From Kiloniellales bacterium (lineage in GTDB: Bacteria > Pseudomonadota > Alphaproteobacteria > Kiloniellales > JAKSDN01), in assembly GCA_030064845.1 (NCBI GenBank), contig JASJEC010000040.1:1-57463 (forward strand): a stretch of 57,463 nucleotides of DNA, written 5' to 3'. A model generated the notes under the pieces. The model was given only the letters and a program-made list of their open reading frames with translations. It searched no databases and had not been told where the DNA came from. The position numbers were made by a program, and so were the translations under genes. This document shows positions 1-8,975 of the stretch, piece after piece. Each line of letters starts with the position of its first letter. Position 1 is the first letter of the stretch.

Positions 1-1
1 C

Positions 2-256
2 TGGATCCCGATCTACGACAAGAGCTGCGTGCCGGGCTTCTACATGGCCTGCGGCTCGAGCGGCAACCAGTTCAAGAACGCGCCGCCCGCGGGCGCGATG
101 ATGGCGGCGCTGATCGAGCAGGTCGAGGCCGGCCGGGACCACGACGCCGAGCCGGTGCAGTTCCCCATGGCCTACACCGACCGGACCATCGACGTCGGCT
201 TCTACAGCCGCCGGCGCACGATCAACCCCGAGAGCAGCTTCTCGGTCCTGGGCTGA
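2..256 (+). CDS. FAD-dependent oxidoreductase (DAO family), C-terminal fragment
   Basis: Open from the window edge to TGA 254-256, so only the last 84 residues are visible. The segment GSSGNQFKNAP followed by a helix (MMAALIEQ) and the ending NPESSFSVLG resemble the C-terminus of DAO-type FAD oxidoreductases of the sarcosine/glycine oxidase kind, in which the glycine-rich GxSGNQFKNAP loop lies near the flavin. Substrate cannot be inferred from the tail. Its 3' end overlaps the convergent glycosyltransferase gene by 35 bp (222-256), so the two genes share coding DNA. Confidence 0.7.
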   Translation, partial: WIPIYDKSCVPGFYMACGSSGNQFKNAPPAGAMMAALIEQVEAGRDHDAEPVQFPMAYTDRTIDVGFYSRRRTINPESSFSVLG

Positions 257-839
257 GACGGGCCAGGTCGGCGGCGGTGTCGACGTCGTCGAGCTCTTCC
301 AGGAAGGCGACCCGCTGCCCGCCGAGACCGGCCAGGGTGTCGGCCCGGGCATGGGGGCCGCCCCAGCGCACGCCGCGAAAGGGCAGGGCGAGGCGCGGCC
401 GCCGGCGCGCGCCGATCAGCCAGTAGCCGCCGTCGCTGGCAGGTCCGATCACCCAGTCGTTCCGGCCGAGAGCGGCGAAGGCCTGGGTCACGTGGGTGCC
501 GGAGATCTCCGGGATGTCGGTGCCGACGATCACCACCGGCCCGGGCGGCAGTTCCCGGAAGACGCGTCCCATGCGCCGGCCCAGGTCGCCCGGGCCCTGC
601 GCCCTCAGGCGGGCCGGCGTCGCCCAGAGGCCGCGCGGCCGCGCGATCTCCCGGTCGGGCGTCACGGCCAGCCAGGTGGTCCAGTTCGGGCTGCGCGCCA
701 CGCGCCGCAGCAGGCCGGCGGTGGTCAGACGGTGGAAGCGCAGGGCGGCGACCGGGCCCAGGTCGCGGGCGAGGCGCCGCTTGACCCGGCCGAGCCGGGG
801 CGCGCGGGCGAAGACCACCAGGTGGCTCTGCAGGCTCAT
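222..839 (-). CDS. rSAM/selenodomain-associated transferase 1 (TIGR04282 family, DUF2064)
   Basis: 205 residues from ATG 839-837. The start (HLVVFARAPRLGRVKRRLA) is the nucleotidyltransferase/glycosyltransferase-like opening of the DUF2064/TIGR04282 family. VIVGTDIPEISGTHVTQAF carries the expected GTD/S-x-P site and GPASDGGYWLIGA the conserved D-GGY-LIG motif. The ATG overlaps the stop of the upstream TIGR04283 gene as ATGA, so the two are translationally coupled. Both families are named for association with a radical SAM/selenodomain (ArsS-like) protein, but none is visible here. The acceptor substrate is unknown; the family assignment is secure and the function is not. Confidence 0.85.
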   Translation of the reverse strand: MSLQSHLVVFARAPRLGRVKRRLARDLGPVAALRFHRLTTAGLLRRVARSPNWTTWLAVTPDREIARPRGLWATPARLRAQGPGDLGRRMGRVFRELPPGPVVIVGTDIPEISGTHVTQAFAALGRNDWVIGPASDGGYWLIGARRRPRLALPFRGVRWGGPHARADTLAGLGGQRVAFLEELDDVDTAADLARLSPGPRSCSRG

Positions 840-1534
840 CCGTAGAGCCGCTTGAGCCAGGCTGGCGGCAGCCCGGCGAAGTAGAGCGCCAGGATGCCGA
901 GGTTGCGCAGCGGCCGCAGCAGCCAGCCGCCCCGGCGGTAGCGCGCCGCCGAGGTGATCGCTTCGCTCTCCAGCATGACCAGGCGCCGGCGGCCGAGGCG
1001 GCGGACGAAGTCGACGTCCTCCATCAGCGCGAGCGGGCGGTAGCCGCCGAGGCTGCCGTAGAGGCTCTTGGTGATCAGCAGCCCCTGATCGCCGTAGGGC
1101 AGGCCTAGGGTTCGCGCCCGCCAGTTGGCCACGGCCTCGATCCGGCGCGCCTGCGGCGCCGGGTCGTCGAGCTCCAGGCGGAAGTAGCCGGCGCGCCGGG
1201 CGTTCCGGGGCACGCTCATGAAGCGCTCGGCCGCACCGACCCATCCGGGCGCGAGGCGCGTGTCGGCGTGGAGAAAGAGCAGCCAGTCGGCGCCGGCGGC
1301 TGCGGCGGCCGTGGCGAGCTGGCGGCCCCGGTTGGCGCGGCCGGCGGAGAGCACCCGCGCGCCCCGGTCCCGCGCGACGCGCGCGGTCTGGTCCTTGGAA
1401 CCGCCGTCGCACAGCAGGACCTCGGCGATCAGTCCCTCGCGGCGGCCCGGCTCCAGCGAGTCGAGCACGGCCGGCAGCCCCGCCTCGGCGTCGAGGGCGG
1501 GAATCAGCACGGAGATCCCGGGGTCGGCGGTCAT
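836..1534 (-). CDS. Family 2 glycosyltransferase, rSAM/selenodomain-associated transferase 2 (TIGR04283)
   Basis: 232 residues, GT-A fold. ISVLIPALDAEAGLPAVLDS is the GT2 N-terminus. LLCDGGSKDQTA is the nucleotide-sugar binding D-GS-D-T motif, LFLHADTRL (residues about 85-93) the DxD-like metal site, and YGDQGLLITKSLYGSLGGY plus LMEDVDFVRRL are hallmarks of this family. There is no membrane anchor. The gene is first in a two-gene operon with the TIGR04282 gene (4-bp overlap) and is divergent from the radical SAM gene at 1642, with 107 bp between. That radical SAM protein is a PA0069-family member, not the ArsS-type partner usually linked to this pair. Confidence 0.88.
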   Translation of the reverse strand: MTADPGISVLIPALDAEAGLPAVLDSLEPGRREGLIAEVLLCDGGSKDQTARVARDRGARVLSAGRANRGRQLATAAAAAGADWLLFLHADTRLAPGWVGAAERFMSVPRNARRAGYFRLELDDPAPQARRIEAVANWRARTLGLPYGDQGLLITKSLYGSLGGYRPLALMEDVDFVRRLGRRRLVMLESEAITSAARYRRGGWLLRPLRNLGILALYFAGLPPAWLKRLYG

Positions 1535-1641
1535 CGGCCGCTCTTTAGCACGGCGGTGCCACGAGATCGACGGTCTCCGACAGAGCGCTTCCGACAGAGT
1601 CGTTCTTGTTTTGTTCTTTCTGTGGGCGTAAACTCTCAGCC

Positions 1642-2730
1642 ATGGACGACGCGGTTCCCAATAAGGCGGTCAAGGGGCGCGGCGCGGTCAGCAACGAGGC
1701 CGGGCGTTACGAGCCCTACCAGAGAGTCCGGACCGCCGACGGCTGGGAAGGCGCCTGGGACCGGGACGCGCCGGAGCCGCGGGCCGACACGCTGATCTCG
1801 CCCGACGCGAGCCGCGAGATCATTGCCACGAACCAGTCGCCGGACATCCCCTTCGACCGCTCGATCAATCCCTATCGGGGCTGCGAGCACGGCTGCATCT
1901 ACTGCTACGCCCGGCCGAGCCATGCCTGGCTCGGCCTCTCACCGGGCCGGGACTTCGAGACCCGGATCTTCGCCAAGCACGAGGCGCCGGCGCTTCTGCG
2001 CAAGGCCCTGTCCAAACGCGGCTACAAGCCGAAGGTCATCGCGCTCGGCGCCAACACCGACCCCTACCAGCCGGCCGAGCGCAAGCTGGAGATCACTCGC
2101 GGCGTCCTGGAGGTGCTCCGCCAGGCGCGCCATCCCGTCACCATCGTGACCAAGTCGGCGCTGATCCTGCGCGATCTGGATATCCTGGCGCCCCTGGCCG
2201 AGGCCGGCCTGGTTCGGGTCATGGTCTCGGTGACCACCCTGGACGGCGCGCTGGCGCGCAAGCTGGAGCCCCGGGCGCCGCGTCCGGAACGGCGGCTGGC
2301 CGCCATCGAGGGGCTCAACAAGGCCGGGGTGCCGGCCGGGGTGCTCGCCGCGCCCATGATCCCGGCGCTGAACGACGCGGAGATGGAGAAGATCCTCGAA
2401 GCGGCGGCCGGGGCCGGCGCGCGCTCCGCTGGCTACACGGTTCTGCGGCTGCCCCTCGAGATCAAGGACCTGTTCCGGGAGTGGCTCGACGCCCACTTCC
2501 CGGACCGCCGCGACCGGGTCTTCAGCCTGGTGCGCCAGACCCGGGGCGGCAAGCTCTACGACGCCGACTTCAAGCACCGCATGCGCGGGCACGGCGTCTA
2601 TGCCGAGATGATCGCCAAGCGCTTCCAGATCGCCCGCAAACGGCTCGGCCTCGACAAGAACGAATGGCAGCCGGATACCAGCCAGTTCGTCGCCCCGGGT
2701 CCCGACCCGAATCAGCTCGCTTTGTTCTGA
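1642..2730 (+). CDS. PA0069 family radical SAM protein (SplB-like)
   Basis: 362 residues. The radical SAM 4Fe-4S signature CxxxCxxC is at C81, C85 and C88 (RGCEHGCIYCYARPSH), preceded by NPYRGC, typical of the PA0069/SplB-like group (COG1533). LGANTDPYQPAE and TIVTKSALILRDLD are further family motifs. A longer frame begins at ATG 1606, but family similarity starts around the second ATG (1642), which I use. The physiological substrate is unknown in the literature. There is 58 bp to the antiporter downstream and a divergent glycosyltransferase pair upstream. Confidence 0.9.
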   Translation: MDDAVPNKAVKGRGAVSNEAGRYEPYQRVRTADGWEGAWDRDAPEPRADTLISPDASREIIATNQSPDIPFDRSINPYRGCEHGCIYCYARPSHAWLGLSPGRDFETRIFAKHEAPALLRKALSKRGYKPKVIALGANTDPYQPAERKLEITRGVLEVLRQARHPVTIVTKSALILRDLDILAPLAEAGLVRVMVSVTTLDGALARKLEPRAPRPERRLAAIEGLNKAGVPAGVLAAPMIPALNDAEMEKILEAAAGAGARSAGYTVLRLPLEIKDLFREWLDAHFPDRRDRVFSLVRQTRGGKLYDADFKHRMRGHGVYAEMIAKRFQIARKRLGLDKNEWQPDTSQFVAPGPDPNQLALF

Positions 2731-2788
2731 GACTTGTCCCGCCTCGTGACTTCTGGTTAACGGCCGGCGTGCTAGAGTCACCGCCATC

Positions 2789-4201
2789 ATGGAGTCGGTG
2801 CATGACCACAGCCAGCTGACCGGATTGGCGCTCGTCGTCCTGGCGGCGCTGGGCTGCGGGATGGCCATGCAGCGCTTTCGACAGCCGGCCGTGGCCGGCT
2901 ACATCCTGGCCGGGATGATCCTCGGGCCTTCGGGCGCCAGCTTCGTCGAGAACCGCGACATGATCCAGCAGCTCGCCGAGCTCGGCGTGCTGATGCTGCT
3001 GTTCCTGATCGGCATGGAGCTTTCCCTGCGCGGCGCGCGGCAGGTCTGGGGCATCGCGCTCGCCGCCACGGGCCTGCAGATCGCGGTCAGCCTGCTCGCC
3101 ATGTTCATCTTCGGCCAGGTGCTCGACTGGCCTCTGCCCCAGGTGCTGCTGCTGGGCTTCGTCGTGGCGGTCTCCAGCACCGCGGTCGCGATCAAGATGC
3201 TGCAGGAGATCGGCGAGCTCAGGACCCGGATCGGGCAGATCACGATCGGCGTGCTGATCGCCCAAGACCTGGCGGTCGTGCCCATGATGCTGATCATCGG
3301 GTCGTTCGGTCCGGGTGGGTCGATCGGTATCGAGGCCGTGCTGAAGATCGTTCTCTCGATCGTCTTCCTGGTGCTCCTGATCATCTACCTGAGCGGACGC
3401 CAGCGCATGCGCCTGCCCTTCGCCCGGCTGGTCGGCAAGTCCGCCGACCTGACGCCCCTGGCCGGCCTGGCCTTCTGCTTCGGCGCGGCGGCGATCTCGG
3501 GCGTGCTCGGCCTCTCGCCGGCCTACGGCGCCTTCCTGGCCGGCCTGGTGATCGGCAACTCGACCAGCCGACGGGTCATGATCCACTACACGGCGCCGAT
3601 CCAGAGCGTCCTGCTGATGGCCTTCTTCCTGTCGATCGGCCTGTTGATCGACCTCGAGTTCATCTGGGCCAACGTCTGGACCGTGGTCCTGATCGTTGCC
3701 TTCATCGCTCTGTTCAAGACGGCGCTCAACGTCGGGCTGCTGAAGGCGCTGGGCGAGACCTGGCCGCGCGCCTTCCTGTCCGGTGTGCTGCTGGCCCAGA
3801 TCGGCGAGTTCTCCTTCATCCTGGCGGCGCTCGCCATCAGCAGCGGCGCGGTCACGGCCGAGACCCACCGCCTGATCGTCTCGGTGACGGTGCTCTCGCT
3901 GATCGTCAGCCCCTTCTGGCTCGAGACCGCCCGCCGGCTCAACCGCATCGTTCTGATCGGCGTCACCTCGCCGCGGGAAATGCTGCGTCTCACTTTCGGC
4001 CGCGAGGTCGGCGCGCTGTTCCGCTCGACCCGGCGGGCCGAGCACCGCATGGTCGATATGGCGACCGGCGCGACCCGCTGGGTCGGCGACATCATGCCCC
4101 AGCCGTCGCGATCCTCGCCGATGAAGCGCCCGAAGTCGGTCGACCTGGCCCAGGACCTGGGCAAGCCGGTCAAGGGCAAGATCGAACCGGTCAAGGACTG
4201 A
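2789..4201 (+). CDS. Monovalent cation:proton antiporter, CPA2/KefB-type membrane domain
   Basis: 470 residues with about a dozen hydrophobic helices from residue 10 to 385. CPA2 motifs are present: AGMILGPSG in the early helices, [37 protein letters not shown] with the paired polar residues of the ion site, and [13 protein letters not shown]. The C-terminal tail of about 85 residues is basic and soluble and lacks the RCK/TrkA-N nucleotide-binding domain found in KefB/KefC, so glutathione or NADH gating of the Kef type is unlikely. It should exchange K+ or Na+ for H+ across the inner membrane. GAGTC sites lie at 2775 and 2792 around the start. Confidence 0.88.
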   Translation: MESVHDHSQLTGLALVVLAALGCGMAMQRFRQPAVAGYILAGMILGPSGASFVENRDMIQQLAELGVLMLLFLIGMELSLRGARQVWGIALAATGLQIAVSLLAMFIFGQVLDWPLPQVLLLGFVVAVSSTAVAIKMLQEIGELRTRIGQITIGVLIAQDLAVVPMMLIIGSFGPGGSIGIEAVLKIVLSIVFLVLLIIYLSGRQRMRLPFARLVGKSADLTPLAGLAFCFGAAAISGVLGLSPAYGAFLAGLVIGNSTSRRVMIHYTAPIQSVLLMAFFLSIGLLIDLEFIWANVWTVVLIVAFIALFKTALNVGLLKALGETWPRAFLSGVLLAQIGEFSFILAALAISSGAVTAETHRLIVSVTVLSLIVSPFWLETARRLNRIVLIGVTSPREMLRLTFGREVGALFRSTRRAEHRMVDMATGATRWVGDIMPQPSRSSPMKRPKSVDLAQDLGKPVKGKIEPVKD

Positions 4202-4211
4202 GGAGGACGCG

Positions 4212-5989
<1,778 letters not shown>

Positions 5990-5993
5990 CCGG

Positions 5994-6797
5994 TCAATCG
6001 CGCGCCGGGGCGAGCCGGTCGAGGCGCAAACGGTGGCGGTTGTCGCTCAGCCTTCGGGTTCCCCAGAGTACCGCGGTGGTGGCGCCGAAGCCCGTACCGC
6101 CGGCGATCAGGAACATGACCAGGATCTGGTAGCGGACCGCCGCGTCGGGATCGGCGCCGGCCAGGATCTGTCCCGTCATCATGCCGGGCAGGGAGACCAG
6201 CCCGGTCGCCGCCATGGCGTTGATGATCGGCATGTAGGCGCTTCTCAGGGCGGCGCGGGTGACCGGCAGGAAGGCCAGGCTGCGGGTCGCGCCCAGCGCC
6301 AGCCGCGCCTCGACCGCGGCCCGGTCGCGCACCAGGCCGCTCGAGAGCGTGTCCAGCCCAAGGCTGATTCCGGTCATGGTGTTGCCGAGCACCATGCCGA
6401 GCAGCGGCAAGGCATAGCGGGGGTCGTACCAGGGGTCGGGGCCGACCGAGGCGGTGAGGCCGAAGGCCGTGACCAGGCCGGCGGCCATCAGCATCGACCC
6501 CGTGCCGAGGCCGTAGGACCACCAGCCCCGCATGCGGCGCCGCTGCCGGGCCATGATCTCCCGGCCGGCGAAGAGCACCATGGCCAGGGCCGCCACGGCG
6601 GTCCAGAGCGGCGAGGCCAGGGCGAAGAGGGTGGTCAGCACGAACCCGATCAGAGTCAGCTGGACGATCATGCGCAGGGTTGCAATCCCGAGCTGACGAG
6701 CGATGCCCAGGTTGAGGGCGACCGAGAGCGCGCCGTTGATCAGCACAAGGACCGCGGCGATGGCGAGGTCGGCATATCCAAGGGGAATCGCGTTCAC
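5994..6797 (-). CDS. fetB: FetB-type ABC transporter permease (UPF0014)
   Basis: 267 residues with about seven membrane helices. The sequence follows the UPF0014/FetB family, including ALNLGIARQLGIATLRM, LLGMVLGNTMTGISLGLD, LALGATRSLAF and GLVSLPGMMTGQILAGADP. In E. coli FetAB is an iron exporter that protects against peroxide stress. It overlaps fetA by 4 bp (6794-6797) and is co-transcribed with it. It is convergent with ccrM, with 4 bp between stop codons. Metal specificity here is inferred from the family. Confidence 0.9.
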   Translation of the reverse strand: MNAIPLGYADLAIAAVLVLINGALSVALNLGIARQLGIATLRMIVQLTLIGFVLTTLFALASPLWTAVAALAMVLFAGREIMARQRRRMRGWWSYGLGTGSMLMAAGLVTAFGLTASVGPDPWYDPRYALPLLGMVLGNTMTGISLGLDTLSSGLVRDRAAVEARLALGATRSLAFLPVTRAALRSAYMPIINAMAATGLVSLPGMMTGQILAGADPDAAVRYQILVMFLIAGGTGFGATTAVLWGTRRLSDNRHRLRLDRLAPARD

Positions 6798-7450
6798 GGG
6801 ACTGACTCCACCGCCTCGCCGCGCTCCATCCGCAGGCAGCGCTTCGCCACGCGTTTCGCCTGGGACGCGTCATGGGTAACCCAAATCGCCCCCGCGCCCG
6901 CGTCCAGCCTTTCGCGCACGGCGGCCTCCACGGCTTCCCGTCCGGCCTCGTCCAGGGCCGAGGTCGGCTCGTCGAGCAGGAGCACAGAGGGCCCCTGCAC
7001 GAGCAGACGGATCAATCCGAGCCGCTGCGACTCCCCGGTGGAGAGGCGGCCGACCGGCCAGGTTGCGCAGTCTTCGGCCAGGTGGAACCGTCGGACCAAG
7101 GGGGCCGCCGCCGTCCAGTCTTCGAAGTGAGCGCCGACCGTCTCCGCCCACCAGCCGGGCTCCGCCGCCGCGTAAGTCACCAGGCGCCGCCACGCCGGTG
7201 CGCTCATCGCCGAGCGCGCTTGCCTGGCCAGACTGACGTCGCCGCTGTTGGGATCCAGATCGGCCAGCGCGCGCAGCAGGAGGCTCTTCCCGGAACCGGA
7301 GGGACCCATGACGGCCAGGCACTCGCCCGCAGCGAGATCGAAGGAAACCTCGGCCAGCCAGATGCCGCTCAGGCCGCGCACACGCAGCAAGATCTCGTCA
7401 GGCCGCAGCACAGACGCCACGCTTTCCTGGGCTTTTTCGGGCGAACTCAC
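6794..7450 (-). CDS. fetA: FetA-type ABC transporter ATP-binding protein
   Basis: 218 residues, a single ATPase domain. Walker A is GPSGSGKS (about residues 49-56), the signature is LSTGESQR, Walker B is VLLLDEPTSALD, and the switch His is in WVTHDASQAKR. Oddity: where E. coli FetA has its Q-loop glutamine (YCAQTP), this protein reads YAAAEP, so the canonical Q-loop Gln appears replaced by Ala. It partners FetB, encoded downstream with a 4-bp overlap, for presumed iron export. It is the first gene of the operon, 62 bp downstream of the cold-shock gene on the same strand. Confidence 0.87.
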   Translation of the reverse strand: MSSPEKAQESVASVLRPDEILLRVRGLSGIWLAEVSFDLAAGECLAVMGPSGSGKSLLLRALADLDPNSGDVSLARQARSAMSAPAWRRLVTYAAAEPGWWAETVGAHFEDWTAAAPLVRRFHLAEDCATWPVGRLSTGESQRLGLIRLLVQGPSVLLLDEPTSALDEAGREAVEAAVRERLDAGAGAIWVTHDASQAKRVAKRCLRMERGEAVESVP

Positions 7451-7512
7451 CAGCCGCCGGTCTTGCGTCCTGCCGCGCTTCTCTCCACTCCGTGAACGAC
7501 CGCGGAGTGGTC

Positions 7513-8022
7513 TTATCCAAGAACCTCGACGTGCTCGGCCATGGGGCCTTTCTGGCCATGGCGAATGCTCAAGCGCACGCGCTGGTTCGATTCCAGCGTC
7601 GCCAGTCCGATCCGCTGCAGGGTTCGCGCCGACACGAAGACGTCCTTGCTGCCGTCGTCTGGAATGACGAAGCCGAAACCCTTCTCGGCGTTAAAGAACT
7701 TGACCGTGCCCTCGAGCTGCGACGTCTCGGCTTCGCCCATCATCGCGGGCTGCGGCGCCGAGTCCGGCGGATCCTCGACGTGGTTGATCGCGGCGACCTG
7801 GAGGCCTTTGCGGCCTTGTGCCAGGTCACAGACGATCTTGGCGCCTTCCGGCAGGTCCCGACGCCCGATTTCCTGCAGGACGGAAATGTGCAGGAAGGCG
7901 TCCGGCGAGCCGTCGTTGGGCTGAACAAATCCGAAACCCTTAACGGGATTGAACCATTTGACCACCGCGGCGACCGCGTGCTGCGAGACCGCCGGATGGT
8001 CGAAATCTTGACCGTTTGCCAT
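7513..8022 (-). CDS. Dual cold-shock-domain protein
   Basis: 169 residues from ATG 8022-8020. It has two CSD (OB-fold) modules: residues about 17-80 (AAVVKWFNPVKGFGFVQPND with DAFLHISVL) and about 103-168 (GTVKFFNAEKGFGFVIPDD with DVFVSARTL). Each has RNP1 (KGFGF) and an RNP2-like motif (DAFLH or DVFVS), so single-stranded nucleic acid binding and RNA chaperone activity are expected. The two domains are joined by an acidic/Pro-rich linker. Double-CSD proteins of this length are typical of alphaproteobacteria. I chose the ATG after a GGAG box rather than the 30-codon upstream extension, whose sequence has no CSD similarity. Confidence 0.88.
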   Translation of the reverse strand: MANGQDFDHPAVSQHAVAAVVKWFNPVKGFGFVQPNDGSPDAFLHISVLQEIGRRDLPEGAKIVCDLAQGRKGLQVAAINHVEDPPDSAPQPAMMGEAETSQLEGTVKFFNAEKGFGFVIPDDGSKDVFVSARTLQRIGLATLESNQRVRLSIRHGQKGPMAEHVEVLG

Positions 8023-8322
8023 TGATGGTATGCTCCGAAACGTAACGCCCCTAGTCTCAAGCCCAACACGCCCGCGAACCGGAAACCAAGCGTGGCCAGC
8101 GCTCAATCCCAACTTGCGGTCCCTCTATACCGCGACCACGCGAAACGCCCTGCCATTAGTTTTGCACGGCAATATGGTTGCTGTACATGGTCTTCGAGAG
8201 AAACTCGAACGAATTGCCGCTGTATTGGCGACCCGAAGGGCCTGATCCACGACAATCAGGGTGTCCCGGGACGCCGAGACCGCCTTTTCGAGCCTAAAGC
8301 GTCGCCAACGGTCATGGTTCTG
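8023..8322. other. Intergenic leader upstream of the dual-CSD gene
   Basis: About 300 bp between the cold-shock gene and the terminator of the glp genes. It holds only short frames without family similarity. It is less GC-rich than its surroundings and must hold the promoter and 5' leader of the minus-strand cold-shock gene; long structured leaders are known for cspA-type genes. I see no RNA gene. Confidence 0.4.
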
Positions 8323-8323
8323 T

Positions 8324-8358
8324 AAAAAAAGAACGGGGCGGAAGGACTTTCCGCCCCG
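8324..8358 (-). terminator. Rho-independent terminator of the glpD operon
   Basis: Perfect 10-bp stem (8334-8343 with 8349-8358, CGGGGCGGAA on the plus strand) around a 5-nt loop. On the minus strand it is followed by a run of seven T (8330-8324). It is correctly placed about 60 bp beyond the stop of the minus-strand GlpS/GlpV fusion, so the 3' end of the original operon is preserved. Confidence 0.9.
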
Positions 8359-8420
8359 AAATCGCGCGATTTCGTCGCGATTAACGTATCAAGAGCGGTG
8401 CCTCCGCACCGCGTGATGGA

Positions 8421-8975
8421 CTACTTGACCCGTCCCTCGCGCCAGGCCTGGATCAACTGGTCGTAGTCGACCGTCTCGCCCTGGGGCTTCTCGTTGGCCA
8501 GCTTGGCCTTGGGCGAGCCCGCCTGGCTAAGCCACTTCTCGGGATCGATCTCGTCGTTGAGCTTCGGTCCGCAGTCACCCTGAACGTTGGAGCGCTGCAG
8601 CCGCCTGAGCACCTTGTCCTGCTCGCGCGCCAGGTTGTCCATGGCGGTGTCCACGGTAACCTCGCCAGCCACCGCCTCGCCGATGTTCTGCCACCAGAGC
8701 TGGGCCAACTTGGGGTAGTCGGGGACGTTGGTGCCGCTCGGCGTCCAGGCGACACGCGCCGGGCTGCGGTAGAACTCGACGTCGCGGCCGTCGAGCAGCA
8801 GGCGCCCGCTGGTCGGACGGTCGAGGCCGGCCATGATGCGCATCAGCGATGTCTTGCCGGCGAGGGTCGGGCCGAGCAGGACGTTGAGCGAGCCCGGCGC
8901 CAGCTCGAGCGTGATGTCCCGGAGGTGGGTCTCGGAACCGACCGTCTTGCCGACCTGCTCCAGGGCCAGGCTCAT
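8421..8975 (-). CDS. Chimeric remnant: N-terminus of GlpS-like ABC ATPase fused in frame to C-terminus of GlpV-like substrate-binding protein
   Basis: 184 residues. Residues 1-66 are the start of a sugar/glycerol ABC ATPase of the GlpS type, with the characteristic Walker A GPTLAGKT (35-42) and MAGLDRPTSG...LLDGRDV. After residue about 67 the sequence switches to the C-terminus of a periplasmic binding protein (TPSGTNVPDYPKLAQLWWQN, CGPKLNDEIDPEKWL, ETVDYDQLIQAW), matching GlpV-like proteins. The signature, Walker B and H-loop are absent, so ATPase function is impossible. In rhizobial glp loci the order is glpD-S-T-P-Q-U-V. Here everything from glpS codon about 66 to late glpV is missing, with frame, start (ATGA overlap with glpD) and terminator kept. 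It is a deletion scar or an assembly collapse; see findings. Confidence 0.82.
   Translation of the reverse strand: MSLALEQVGKTVGSETHLRDITLELAPGSLNVLLGPTLAGKTSLMRIMAGLDRPTSGRLLLDGRDVEFYRSPARVAWTPSGTNVPDYPKLAQLWWQNIGEAVAGEVTVDTAMDNLAREQDKVLRRLQRSNVQGDCGPKLNDEIDPEKWLSQAGSPKAKLANEKPQGETVDYDQLIQAWREGRVK

Noticed and set aside
840-1412. 191-codon upstream extension of the TIGR04282 gene
   Set aside because: It is the TIGR04283 gene read in another frame; the ATG at 839 overlapping the upstream stop is the natural start.
8030-8325. Short plus-strand frames in the 8.0-8.3 kb intergenic region
   Set aside because: No ribosome-binding site, no similarity, and they run opposite to a promoter region and terminator.
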